From DATCJA01 sp963814955 (GTDB lineage Bacteria > Acidobacteriota > Vicinamibacteria > Vicinamibacterales > UBA2999): 64,000 nucleotides of DNA. Of this stretch, positions 1-8,104 are shown in pieces; the stretch's first letter is position 1, and each line of letters starts with the position of its first letter. A program made the translations under genes and the position numbers. The stretch lies in assembly GCA_963814955.1 (NCBI GenBank), contig CAWFEX010000006.1, positions 124,001 through 188,000 of the forward strand, given 5' to 3'. The notes below the pieces were generated by a model. The model saw nothing but the letters and a program-made list of their open reading frames with translations. It searched no databases and was not told the DNA's origin.

Positions 1-28
1 TCTTCGATGCAGTACCAGAGGCGGCGTC

Positions 29-2389
29 GTGAGGAAGATGCATCAGCGGCCCGCCGTGCGGACGCACAAGCCGGTGCTGCCCGTCAACGAACCAGGCGAT
101 CGGTTCGAGCAGGAAGCGGACAGAGTGGCAGACGCTGTCGTGCGCGGCGAATCGGCCGGCGCGCCAATTGCCGGCGGTCCGGGATCGACCGTCCAGAGGT
201 CTGTCGACGCGGACGGCAGCGTTGCGTTCGCTCCCGATCTTGTCACCGACGTTCTGCAGGGCAGCGGCCAACCGCTGGACGGCTCGACACGATCGACGAT
301 GGAAGATCGTTTGGGGTTCGATTTCAGCCGCGTCCGCATCCACACGGACGCGCAGGCCGGCGAGAGCGCGCGCGCCGTCCGGGCACGGGCGTACACGGTC
401 GGCTCGGATGTGGTCTTCGGCGCGGGCCAATACGCGCCACTGAGTCTCGAAGGCCGGCGCCTCATCGCGCACGAGCTGACTCACGTGCGGCAGCAATCGA
501 CGGCGCCACCGATGCTGCGCCGGTGGAACATCTTCAACGAGATCGCCGGCTGGTTCGCCGGGGACAGCTTCGATAACGCGACGTTGACGAGCTACCTCGC
601 CGAGAGGCAGAAGGCGCGACGCATCGAGGGCCACTCCGACAGCGACAACAAGGCGCGCGCCATCGTCGCGGCCTCGAAAAAGAATCGTTCGGCGTTCAAC
701 CTCACCCCGGCGCTCAAGGTGATTCTCATCAAGGAAATGCAGTCGGGGTTCACCGGTGATGACGATGAACGCGCGATCCTGGATCTCCTGACGAGTGCCA
801 CCGACGAGGAGTTGACGCAGTTCTTCACGGCGGAGGGGCTCAGCGCGAAGAGCGTCGAGAGCGACTTCCACGGGAATCAGGACGATGAACTGATTGCGTT
901 GTTCTCCGAGCGGTTCGTTGGTGGATTCGAAGCGCTCAAACGTGGAGAGGTGAAGATCAAGACCGGCCAAGAGAAGGCGGCCAGCGCTGCCCAGGCCGGC
1001 AAGGCTGCTGCGGAGGGACCACGCGCGGACTACGTCTTCATCATGGGAGAAGACTCGGCCAAAGCAAAGAAGACCAATCCTTTCTACACCGAGGCCGAGA
1101 AGTATTTCCGCATCCACTACCCGAAGGCCGAAATCATTACGCAGGAACGGACTCTCGACGGGCTGCTGTCCTTCATCGAACGCAACATCGACGCACCCAT
1201 CGGCAATCTCTTCGTCGTGTCGCACGGCAACGAAGACGGCACGTTGTCGTTCGGCCTGGACGCCGCGGATCTCGTGAAGGATCCGGAGCACCCGAAAAGC
1301 ATCCACGGCGATTCGCATCTCAGTCCCATGGAACTGAAAGAAACGCTGCACCCGAAGAGCGGCAAGAGCACGCTGCCGACGGTCAGCGGAAAGATCGACG
1401 CGAAAACCACAATCCGCATCCGTGGCTGCGATCTCGGACAGAACAAGGAGTTCGTGAACCTGATCGACGAAGCGTTCGGCGGGAAAGGCCAGGTCATAGC
1501 GTCCACACACGAGCAGGTCTACGGCACCGATGACGTGCTCGTGGCGAAGGCGCGCGCGAAAGCGAAAAAGGACATTGAGGATTCGGAACCCATGCCGCGT
1601 CCCGTCGATCGCAGCATCAAAGACAAGGCAGTTAAGAAGGCCGCGGCCGCGGCGCACGCCAAGGCGGTCAAGGAACGCCAGGCGCGAATCGCACAGAAGC
1701 TGAAGGACCAGGCGGAAGAGATCGACGCGGCCGCGGCGTTGGCAGGGTCGTACGAAGCCATGTCGGGCGTCGTCATGCAGCGGCCCGGGACGACGAAGTT
1801 CACGGAAGAGGAAGTGACTGCCGAGATCGAGCGTCGATATCAGCATCTCACCAAGAAGCAACGGGCAGATCTCGTGAAACGCGTGTTCGTCGGGCAGGCC
1901 GTGCAGAAGGAAACGTTCACGATCTTCCGTGGCAACGTACCGATCACTTCGGCGCAGGCCCTGAGCGTCTTCGGCCCCGAGCTGAGACGGGCGTCATTCG
2001 TGCCGGATCGAAAGCGCGGCGTCGAAATCAAGACGACGAAGCAGGACGATGGAACGGAAAGCAAGCAGTACAAGTTCTTCGATGCGAGCGGTGGGTGGAC
2101 GGAAGTCGAGGTCGGTGAGATTCCCGCCGGCGATGAAAAGATCCTGAACGAGGCGAAGAGTGACTCTCCGAACCCGCAGAACTATGCCTGGGAGGTCACG
2201 CGCCCGCGTGTCGGAGCGCATCTGACCGTTTTAGCGGTCGCGCAGCGCGTGTTTGCCGACCTCCACCACCAGTCACTCAACGTATCGAAGCACGAGCCGT
2301 TCAGCCCGAAAGAAGACAACCCACTCTTCTACGTGCGGTCCTCGTACGAGGCCAAAGACAGTGGCAAGAAGGACGACAGGAAGAAATAG
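29..2389 (+). CDS. eCIS-associated DUF4157 protein with putative clan-CD-like (caspase-fold) domain
   Basis: About 786 aa. An N-terminal DUF4157 domain (about residues 80-156) is clear: the 'RLGFDFSRVRIHTD' stretch is followed by the zinc-metallopeptidase-like AHELTHVRQQ motif (HELTH at 148-152). DUF4157 is a hallmark of proteins encoded beside extracellular contractile injection systems, often fused to cargo domains. A second region (about 333-500) has a predicted strand ending in SHG (H399-G400) and another ending in RGC (C467), the His-Gly and Gly-Cys arrangement of clan CD cysteine peptidases and DUF4347-like domains; this assignment is inference. A long Ala/Lys/Glu-rich helical stretch (505-580) follows, and the C-terminal 200 aa are unrecognised. 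The GTG at 29 is used, but the frame is open to the window edge and ATG at 38 is also possible. The next gene starts 3 bp downstream. Confidence 0.8.
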   Translation: MRKMHQRPAVRTHKPVLPVNEPGDRFEQEADRVADAVVRGESAGAPIAGGPGSTVQRSVDADGSVAFAPDLVTDVLQGSGQPLDGSTRSTMEDRLGFDFSRVRIHTDAQAGESARAVRARAYTVGSDVVFGAGQYAPLSLEGRRLIAHELTHVRQQSTAPPMLRRWNIFNEIAGWFAGDSFDNATLTSYLAERQKARRIEGHSDSDNKARAIVAASKKNRSAFNLTPALKVILIKEMQSGFTGDDDERAILDLLTSATDEELTQFFTAEGLSAKSVESDFHGNQDDELIALFSERFVGGFEALKRGEVKIKTGQEKAASAAQAGKAAAEGPRADYVFIMGEDSAKAKKTNPFYTEAEKYFRIHYPKAEIITQERTLDGLLSFIERNIDAPIGNLFVVSHGNEDGTLSFGLDAADLVKDPEHPKSIHGDSHLSPMELKETLHPKSGKSTLPTVSGKIDAKTTIRIRGCDLGQNKEFVNLIDEAFGGKGQVIASTHEQVYGTDDVLVAKARAKAKKDIEDSEPMPRPVDRSIKDKAVKKAAAAAHAKAVKERQARIAQKLKDQAEEIDAAAALAGSYEAMSGVVMQRPGTTKFTEEEVTAEIERRYQHLTKKQRADLVKRVFVGQAVQKETFTIFRGNVPITSAQALSVFGPELRRASFVPDRKRGVEIKTTKQDDGTESKQYKFFDASGGWTEVEVGEIPAGDEKILNEAKSDSPNPQNYAWEVTRPRVGAHLTVLAVAQRVFADLHHQSLNVSKHEPFSPKEDNPLFYVRSSYEAKDSGKKDDRKK

Positions 2390-2392
2390 CGT

Positions 2393-3043
2393 ATGACATT
2401 CCCCAACTCTCCGCGCCTGCTGAAGGGTGGCATCGTCGTGGTCGACCCCGAGTCCGGCGCGATCCAGCGTGTCATCTCACTGCAATACAACCCCGATGCG
2501 CTCAGCCGCACTCTGCAGCCGAAGAGCGCGGGCACCGAGAGCACCGACCGCGCTGACGCATTAAGGCTGAAAGGGCCAGCGGTCGAGACATACAAGCTCG
2601 AAGTGGAAATCGACGCCGTCGACATGCTCGAGCGCGGCGACACCAGCGTCGGCGAGATCGGGATTCACCCGAGCCTGGCGGTGCTCGAGGGGTTGGTCTC
2701 GCCGACGAGCGCGCGGCTCAACGAGCTCAATCGGCTGGCGCGCAGCGGCACGCTTGAGATCACGCCCATGATGTCGCCACTGACGCTGTTCGTGTGGAGC
2801 AGGCACCGCGTCACGCCCGTGCGCATCACCGATCTCGCGATCACCGAGGAAGCATTCGATCCGGATCTCAACCCGATTCGCGCAAAGGTCGGCCTCGGGT
2901 TACGCGTGCTGAGCGTCGACGACCTGGGCTTCGACACGAAGGGCGGCAATATCTTCATGGCCTACCTGCGCAGCAAGGAACAGCTCGCAGATCGCTACAA
3001 GGCCGGCGCGCTCAGCGCGCTCGGCATCACAGGGATTCCGTAA
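2393..3043 (+). CDS. Contractile injection system tube-type protein (CIS_tube / Afp7-like N-terminal domain)
   Basis: A 216-aa protein that begins by restating a 'LLKGGIVVVDPESG' strand followed by 'ISLQYNPDALSRTLQPK', the signature of the CIS tube / gp53-linked family found in Afp, PVC and MAC clusters. In that family the protein bridges tube and hub at the baseplate. No LysM domain is fused at its C-terminus; the small gene that follows probably supplies the equivalent module. It starts 3 bp after the DUF4157 gene and lies in a tightly packed same-strand run, so it is almost certainly co-transcribed with the baseplate genes. Confidence 0.8.
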   Translation: MTFPNSPRLLKGGIVVVDPESGAIQRVISLQYNPDALSRTLQPKSAGTESTDRADALRLKGPAVETYKLEVEIDAVDMLERGDTSVGEIGIHPSLAVLEGLVSPTSARLNELNRLARSGTLEITPMMSPLTLFVWSRHRVTPVRITDLAITEEAFDPDLNPIRAKVGLGLRVLSVDDLGFDTKGGNIFMAYLRSKEQLADRYKAGALSALGITGIP

Positions 3044-3079
3044 AAGGGAACGTCAAAAGAGAAGGCAAAGGGAGCTGCA

Positions 3080-3394
3080 ATGACTTTTCCGGCGAACAGC
3101 CGCTACGCCTCGACTGACACAGCGAGCTACACGCTGGCCGACGGCCGGCAGGTTGCCTACCTGCGCCGGCGATTGGTGCCGTCGCCCGAAAACTTCGCGC
3201 TGTTGCAGGAACACTTCGTCGTCGAGGGCGATCGGATTGATGTGCTGACCGCGCGGTACATCGGCGACCCTGAGCAGTTCTGGCGGATCTGCGATGCCAA
3301 TGGGGTGCTGCTTCCTGACGATCTCACGTCGACGATCGGAAACGTCATCCGTATCACGCTTCCCGAGGGCGTGCCGGCGCCGAGCATCGAATAG
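3080..3394 (+). CDS. LysM / tail protein X-like small baseplate protein
   Basis: A 104-aa protein. The central 'EGDRIDVLTARYIGDPEQFWRICDANG' region matches the phage tail protein X / LysM-like adaptor found between the tube protein and the hub in eCIS and P2-like tails (core motif R-I-D-x-L-T-A-R-Y-x-G-D, then W-R-I-C-D-A-N). An AGGCAAAGGGAG stretch precedes the ATG and gives a good ribosome site. In related systems this module helps seat the hub on the tube; the exact role here is inferred from family and position. Confidence 0.75.
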   Translation: MTFPANSRYASTDTASYTLADGRQVAYLRRRLVPSPENFALLQEHFVVEGDRIDVLTARYIGDPEQFWRICDANGVLLPDDLTSTIGNVIRITLPEGVPAPSIE

Positions 3395-3402
3395 CAACGC
3401 GC

Positions 3403-4533
3403 ATGCTTAAAGGCATTCATCTCACGCTGATGATCGGCCCGGTCGTGCCTGTAGCCGCGCCGCGGTTCGTGCTCGACGCCCTGCAGAGCATCGACATCAC
3501 CGTGAACGACATGGGGCCCAGCGTTTTTCAGCTGCGATTCACCATCAGCAAGCAATCGCCGCTCGAGACGATCTTTCTGCTCACCGCCGGCGCAACCCCC
3601 ATCAACATCATGCGCGTGGTGGTGATGGTCACGGTCAACGGTGAACCATCCGTGCTGATCGACGGCATCATCACGCAGCAGCAGGTCCTGCCCGGCAACG
3701 ATGCGGCACACTCTACGCTTTCGATCACTGGCGAGGATCTCAGCGTGGTGATGAAGCAGATCGATTTCAGCGGCTTCCCCTTCCCGGCCACGCCGGCTGA
3801 AGGACGCGTCGGGCTGCTGCTGCTGAAATACGCCTGGCTCGGGATCGTCCCGATGGTAATCCCGAGCGTGATGATCGATGTGCCGATCCCCACCAACCAG
3901 ATTCCTTCGCAGCGCGGCACCGACCTCGATTACATCAACGAGCTGGCCGATCAGGTCGGCTACGTCTTCTACATCGAACCGCAGTCCACTCCGGGCTTGA
4001 ACATCGGCTACTGGGGTCCACAGATCAAGGTCGGCATGGCGCAGCCAGCCCTCAGCATCAACATGGACGCACACACCAACTGCGAGTCGTTGTCCTTCAC
4101 GTTCGACAACCAGCTGCGCGAGATGCCGGCTGTGTTCGTGTACAACGAGCTCACGAAGATTCCGATCCCCATTCCGATTCCCAATATCACGCCGCTCAGT
4201 CCGCCGCTTGGTCTGGTCGAGCCACTGGCAATCAAGTTCAAGCCTATCGAGGGTGTATCGAAGTTCTCGATCCCGAAGGCACTGATGATTGGAATGGCCA
4301 AAGCGGCTCGGACCGCCGATGCCGTCAAGGGCGAGGGTTCGCTCGACGTGCTCCGCTATGGACGCGTGCTCCGGCCGCGGCGCCTCGTCGGCGTCCGCGG
4401 CGCCGGCATGGCATTCGACGGCCTCCACTACGTTCAAAGCGTGACGCACCAAATCAGGCGCGGCGAATACAAGCAACGATTCAAGCTGGTGCGAAACGGT
4501 CTGATCTCGACTCTGCCCAGCGTGCCGGCCTGA
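3403..4533 (+). CDS. gp27/gpD-like baseplate hub protein (late control D family, VgrG N-terminal half)
   Basis: A 376-aa protein of the T4 gp27 / P2 gpD hub class. It shows a beta-rich N-terminus, an 'STLSITGEDLSVVM' strand, the family-typical 'RGTDLDYINELADQVGY' helix (about 167-183) and a C-terminal 'VQSVTHQIRRGEYKQRF' strand. In many eCIS and T6SS loci this domain is fused to the OB spike as VgrG; here the two halves are separate genes, and the OB part follows after 14 bp. It forms the trimeric hub under the tube. It starts 8 bp after the previous stop and belongs to the baseplate operon. Confidence 0.8.
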   Translation: MLKGIHLTLMIGPVVPVAAPRFVLDALQSIDITVNDMGPSVFQLRFTISKQSPLETIFLLTAGATPINIMRVVVMVTVNGEPSVLIDGIITQQQVLPGNDAAHSTLSITGEDLSVVMKQIDFSGFPFPATPAEGRVGLLLLKYAWLGIVPMVIPSVMIDVPIPTNQIPSQRGTDLDYINELADQVGYVFYIEPQSTPGLNIGYWGPQIKVGMAQPALSINMDAHTNCESLSFTFDNQLREMPAVFVYNELTKIPIPIPIPNITPLSPPLGLVEPLAIKFKPIEGVSKFSIPKALMIGMAKAARTADAVKGEGSLDVLRYGRVLRPRRLVGVRGAGMAFDGLHYVQSVTHQIRRGEYKQRFKLVRNGLISTLPSVPA

Positions 4534-4547
4534 ACGGTTCTGATCTT

Positions 4548-5063
4548 ATGGCGACACAGACGAAGTATTACGGGAAGTATCGCGCGACGGTGGTGAGCAA
4601 CATCGATCCCGAGCAGCGCGGACGCATCATGGCGATGGTGCCCGACGTGTTGGGCATGACGCCTTCGTCGTGGGCGATGCCGTGCTTTCCGATTGCCGGC
4701 AAACAGCAGGGCGCGTATTTCATTCCGCAGATCGGCGCCGGCGTGTGGATTGAGTTCGAGAACGGCGACACGGACCATCCAATCTGGACCGGCTGCTTCT
4801 GGGGCTCCGCCGCCGAAGTGCCTGCGCTCGCGCTCGCCGGCAACCCCGCCAGCCCGAACATCGTCCTGCAGAGCACGCTGCAGAACAGCATCGTGATCAG
4901 CGACCTGCCAGGGCCGACGGGCGGCATCATGCTGAAGAGCACGACGGGCGCGACGATCATCGTCAACGACACTGGCATTTACATCCAGAACGGCAAGGGC
5001 GCGAGCCTCGTGATGGCGGGCCCGACGGTGACGATCAACAACGGCGCGCTGGTGGTGGTCTGA
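4548..5063 (+). CDS. Baseplate spike OB-fold protein (gpV / gp5 / VgrG C-terminal-like)
   Basis: A 171-aa protein. The N-terminus carries the gp5/VgrG OB fold: 'YGKYRATVVSNIDPEQRGRI', then the glycine and aromatic rich 'GAGVWIEFENGDTDHPIWTG' strand pair (about 65-85), which is diagnostic of phage baseplate assembly protein V and VgrG OB domains. The C-terminal 60 residues are a run of short beta strands expected to form a triple-stranded spike helix. It would sit on the hub encoded just upstream and carry the PAAR tip encoded just downstream. Confidence 0.85.
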   Translation: MATQTKYYGKYRATVVSNIDPEQRGRIMAMVPDVLGMTPSSWAMPCFPIAGKQQGAYFIPQIGAGVWIEFENGDTDHPIWTGCFWGSAAEVPALALAGNPASPNIVLQSTLQNSIVISDLPGPTGGIMLKSTTGATIIVNDTGIYIQNGKGASLVMAGPTVTINNGALVVV

Positions 5064-5079
5064 CGCGAGGAAATCACGG

Positions 5080-5400
5080 ATGCCAGGATTCGTTCTTCAC
5101 GTCGGAGCAACCGTCATGTGTGCGCACGGCGGACAGGCTCAACCCACGGCGCCCAATCCGCGCGTGCTCGTGAGCGGGCAGCCGATCACGACGATGACGG
5201 CGCCGTACGTAGTGGCGGGCTGCGCATTCAACGTCAGCGGCGCCCCGTCGCCGTGTGTGACCGCGACGTGGACGACCGCGGCAACGCGCGTGACGTCGAA
5301 CGGACAGCCGGTACTGCTCCTGGACAGCCAGGCCCTTTGCGCGCCGAACGGCACACCGCTGTTGATCGTGACGACGCAGACACGGGTGACCGCGACATGA
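5080..5400 (+). CDS. PAAR-like spike-tip protein
   Basis: A 106-aa protein of the PAAR-like / DUF4280 class: a small all-beta protein with 'HVGATVMCAHGGQA' at the start, a central 'AGCAFNVSGAPSPC' strand and a closing 'NGQPVLLLDSQALCAPNGTP' hairpin. Such proteins cap the spike and sharpen it; C13, H15 and the later cysteines could bind a metal. A GAGGAAATCACGG ribosome site precedes the ATG. Its TGA stop overlaps the ATG of the gp25 gene (ATGA), pointing to coupled translation. Confidence 0.75.
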   Translation: MPGFVLHVGATVMCAHGGQAQPTAPNPRVLVSGQPITTMTAPYVVAGCAFNVSGAPSPCVTATWTTAATRVTSNGQPVLLLDSQALCAPNGTPLLIVTTQTRVTAT

Positions 5401-5756
5401 ACGTCGACTTTCCTTTTCACTTCGACACGCGTCAGCAGACGGCCGCGACGACGGACGACAATCACATTCGCGATCTGATCGAACAGCTTCTGTTGACAGG
5501 GCCCGGTGAACGGGTGAATCGGCCGAATTTCGGCGGCGGCCTGCAACAGCTCGTCTTCGCCGGGAACAGCCCGGAGCTGGCGGCCACCGTGCAGTTCATG
5601 GTCCAGGGCAACCTGCAGCAGTACTTGAGCGATCTGATCGAAATCAACGCCGTGCAGGTCGAAGCCATCGAATCGGCACTGCACGTGCGCGTGGACTACG
5701 TCGTTCGGCGCACACAGCAGCGCCAGACCGTCTCGCTTCAGGCCGGCGTGAGTTAG
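5397..5756 (+). CDS. gp25-like baseplate wedge protein (GPW/gp25 family)
   Basis: A 119-aa protein starting at the ATG that overlaps the stop of the PAAR-like gene. It shows the gp25 core: 'DDNHIRDLIEQLLLTGPGER' followed by 'NRPNFGGGLQQLVF', including the conserved R-x-N/P-x-F-G-x-G-L turn. gp25 proteins form the inner wedge of contractile-tail baseplates and contact the sheath. The same frame is open further upstream (from 5118) but only as an arginine-rich shadow of the PAAR gene, so the overlap start is preferred. Confidence 0.85.
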   Translation: MNVDFPFHFDTRQQTAATTDDNHIRDLIEQLLLTGPGERVNRPNFGGGLQQLVFAGNSPELAATVQFMVQGNLQQYLSDLIEINAVQVEAIESALHVRVDYVVRRTQQRQTVSLQAGVS

Positions 5757-5758
5757 TC

Positions 5759-8104
5759 GTGAGCTACTTCTGCGCCAATCCTCACCGCCGCGACGAAGTT
5801 CGTAAGGTCAACTTCCTCAACGGCATCGATTTCATCGAGGTGGCGCCCGCCGATCAGCGGACGCTGCTCGTGCACTTCATCCACCCGGCCGCCGGTCTGA
5901 CGAAGGACAACTTTCGAATCCTCGGCGGCGTCCGCGTGATCGACGTGCGCGTGGATGCCGTCGTGGCGACGGCTGGAGAAGTGGTCACGCTGAAGACCGA
6001 CCGCAGTGGCGACTTCTCGACCTACACATTGGCGCTGGTGACATCGCCATCGGTGAGCGATGTCCCGCCGGGTTTCGATCCGATGCTCGGCGCGGTGTCG
6101 TTCTCTTTCAAGGTGAACTGCCCCAGCGACTTCGACTGCGCTCCCGCAATCGAGTGCCCGGAACCGAGTGTTCCGGCGCCGTACATCAACTACCTCGCCA
6201 AGGATTACGCGAGCTTTCGCAAACTGATTCTCGATCGGCTGGCCGTCACCATGCCGGATTGGCGCGAGCGCAATCCGGCCGACCTGGGCATCACGCTCGT
6301 CGAGCTGCTCGCCTACGTGGGCGATCAACTCAGTTACTACCAGGATGCGGTAGCGACCGAGGCGTACATCAACACGGCACGGCGACGGACCAGCATCCGC
6401 CGGCACGCGCGGCTCGTCGACTATGCGATGCACGACGGCGCGAACGCGCGCGCCTGGCTCGCGTTCGAAACGGACGTCGATCGCGGGAGTATCGCGTCAC
6501 CGGCAATTCCGCAGAAAACGACTGTCGTCGCACCGGCGACCGAGACGCAGCCGGACGTCGTGTTCGAGACGATGCACGACGTGATCGAGCTGCGCGTCAG
6601 CCGCAACGAGATCCGGTTCTACACGTGGAGCGACGCAAACTGCTGTCTTACAAGAGGCGCCACTCGCGCCACGCTCGAGGGCGGCGCAACGCTGCTGGGT
6701 CTCCACAAGGGCGACGTAGTGCTCTTCGAAGAAGTCCTCGGCGCCGAAAGCGGATTGCCGGCCGACGCAGACAAAACGCACCGTCACGTGGTGCGGCTTG
6801 CAGAGGAACCGACCGAGCGAACCGATCCGCTGACGAATACTCGAGTGCTGGACATCCGTTGGCACGACGAGGATGCCCTGCCGTTTCCGTTGTGCCTGCG
6901 CGAATTCGCGAACGGAGCGTGTGCGACGGTGGCGCGGGGCAACGTCGCGGTCGCAGACCATGGAGAGACGTTCCTTTCGGCGAGCGGCGGTGACGACCTG
7001 GCCCCGAGCGAGGTCGGTGAGCGCCCGTACCGGCCAGTATTGAAGAAGGCGGGTCTGACGCAGGCAGTCGCCTTCGATCCCGTTGATGCAGCGGATAAAT
7101 CGGCTGCCGCCGCCACCAGTGTCGATGGTCGCCAGGCGCTGCCAGCGATCGTCCTGCGCGCCAACGGCGAGACGTGGCGGCCGCAGCGCGATTTGCTCGC
7201 GAGCGACCGGTTTGCGCCGGAGTTCGTCGTGGAGACCGAGATCGATGGTCGTGGCGATTCACGGGCGCATTTGCGCTTCGGCGATGGCGTACTCGGTCGC
7301 CAGCCTTCCGTGGGTACGAGCTTCGACCGCGAATATCGGCTCGGCGTCGGCGCGGTTGGCAACGTCGGCACTGACGCGCTGACCCAGATGAAGCCGGCTG
7401 TCCCCGGCGTGAAAGTACGGAACGTGCTGCCTGCGCATGGAGGTGCAGATCCTGAACCAATGCACGAGGTCCAGCTGTATGCCCCTCAGGCGTTTCGCGC
7501 GCAGGAGCGGGCCGTGACCGAGGTTGATTACGCCGCGGCCGCGCAACGGCATCCCGGCGTGCAGCGTGCCGCCTGCACTCGGCGGTGGACGGGCATGTTC
7601 CACACGATGTTCATCACCGTCGATCGCCGTGGCGGCAAACCGGTGACCCCCGAGTTCGAACGGGAGCTGCGTGAATTTCTCGAGCGCTTTCGCATGGCCG
7701 GCTACGACCTCGAGATCGATGGGCCGCGGTACGTCGCGTTGGATCTGGCGGTGCACGTGTGCGTGATGCCCGGTTATTTTCGCGCCAACGTGAAGCAGGC
7801 GCTGCTCGACGCCTTCAGCACGCGCCAGTTGCGGGACGGCACACGCGGCTTTTTTCACCCGGACAACTACACGTTCGGACAGGCTGTCTATCTGAGTCAG
7901 ATCGTTGCGCGTGCGATGCAGGTCGCGGGCGTGCAAAGCGTCGACGTGCCGGCGGACGGCTTCAAGCGCTTCGGTGAGGGCCCGCACGGAGAGCGCGATG
8001 CCGGCTTCGTGCCAATCCACCGTCTTGAAATCGCGCGCGCCGACAACGACCCGAGCCTGCCCGAAAACGGCCGCATCGACTTCGTGATGAGGGGAGGCTT
8101 ATGA
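5759..8104 (+). CDS. Baseplate J-like protein (eCIS putative baseplate assembly protein)
   Basis: A 781-aa protein with GTG start two bases after the gp25 stop. It has the features of the large eCIS and actinophage 'putative baseplate assembly protein' family: a Cys-rich linker near 120-135, 'NYLAKDYASFRKLILDRLA', then 'ADLGITLVELLAYVGDQLSYYQD', and a C-terminal gpJ/gp6-like domain with 'VTEVDYAAAAQRHPGVQRA'. In related particles it forms the wedge arms that join neighbouring wedges. Its last four bases overlap the start of the next gene (ATGA). Confidence 0.82.
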   Translation: MSYFCANPHRRDEVRKVNFLNGIDFIEVAPADQRTLLVHFIHPAAGLTKDNFRILGGVRVIDVRVDAVVATAGEVVTLKTDRSGDFSTYTLALVTSPSVSDVPPGFDPMLGAVSFSFKVNCPSDFDCAPAIECPEPSVPAPYINYLAKDYASFRKLILDRLAVTMPDWRERNPADLGITLVELLAYVGDQLSYYQDAVATEAYINTARRRTSIRRHARLVDYAMHDGANARAWLAFETDVDRGSIASPAIPQKTTVVAPATETQPDVVFETMHDVIELRVSRNEIRFYTWSDANCCLTRGATRATLEGGATLLGLHKGDVVLFEEVLGAESGLPADADKTHRHVVRLAEEPTERTDPLTNTRVLDIRWHDEDALPFPLCLREFANGACATVARGNVAVADHGETFLSASGGDDLAPSEVGERPYRPVLKKAGLTQAVAFDPVDAADKSAAAATSVDGRQALPAIVLRANGETWRPQRDLLASDRFAPEFVVETEIDGRGDSRAHLRFGDGVLGRQPSVGTSFDREYRLGVGAVGNVGTDALTQMKPAVPGVKVRNVLPAHGGADPEPMHEVQLYAPQAFRAQERAVTEVDYAAAAQRHPGVQRAACTRRWTGMFHTMFITVDRRGGKPVTPEFERELREFLERFRMAGYDLEIDGPRYVALDLAVHVCVMPGYFRANVKQALLDAFSTRQLRDGTRGFFHPDNYTFGQAVYLSQIVARAMQVAGVQSVDVPADGFKRFGEGPHGERDAGFVPIHRLEIARADNDPSLPENGRIDFVMRGGL

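Noticed and set aside
4008..4328. Membrane-like minus frame opposite the hub gene
   Set aside because: Hydrophobic by chance because the hub has Ile/Pro-rich stretches; no ribosome site or family
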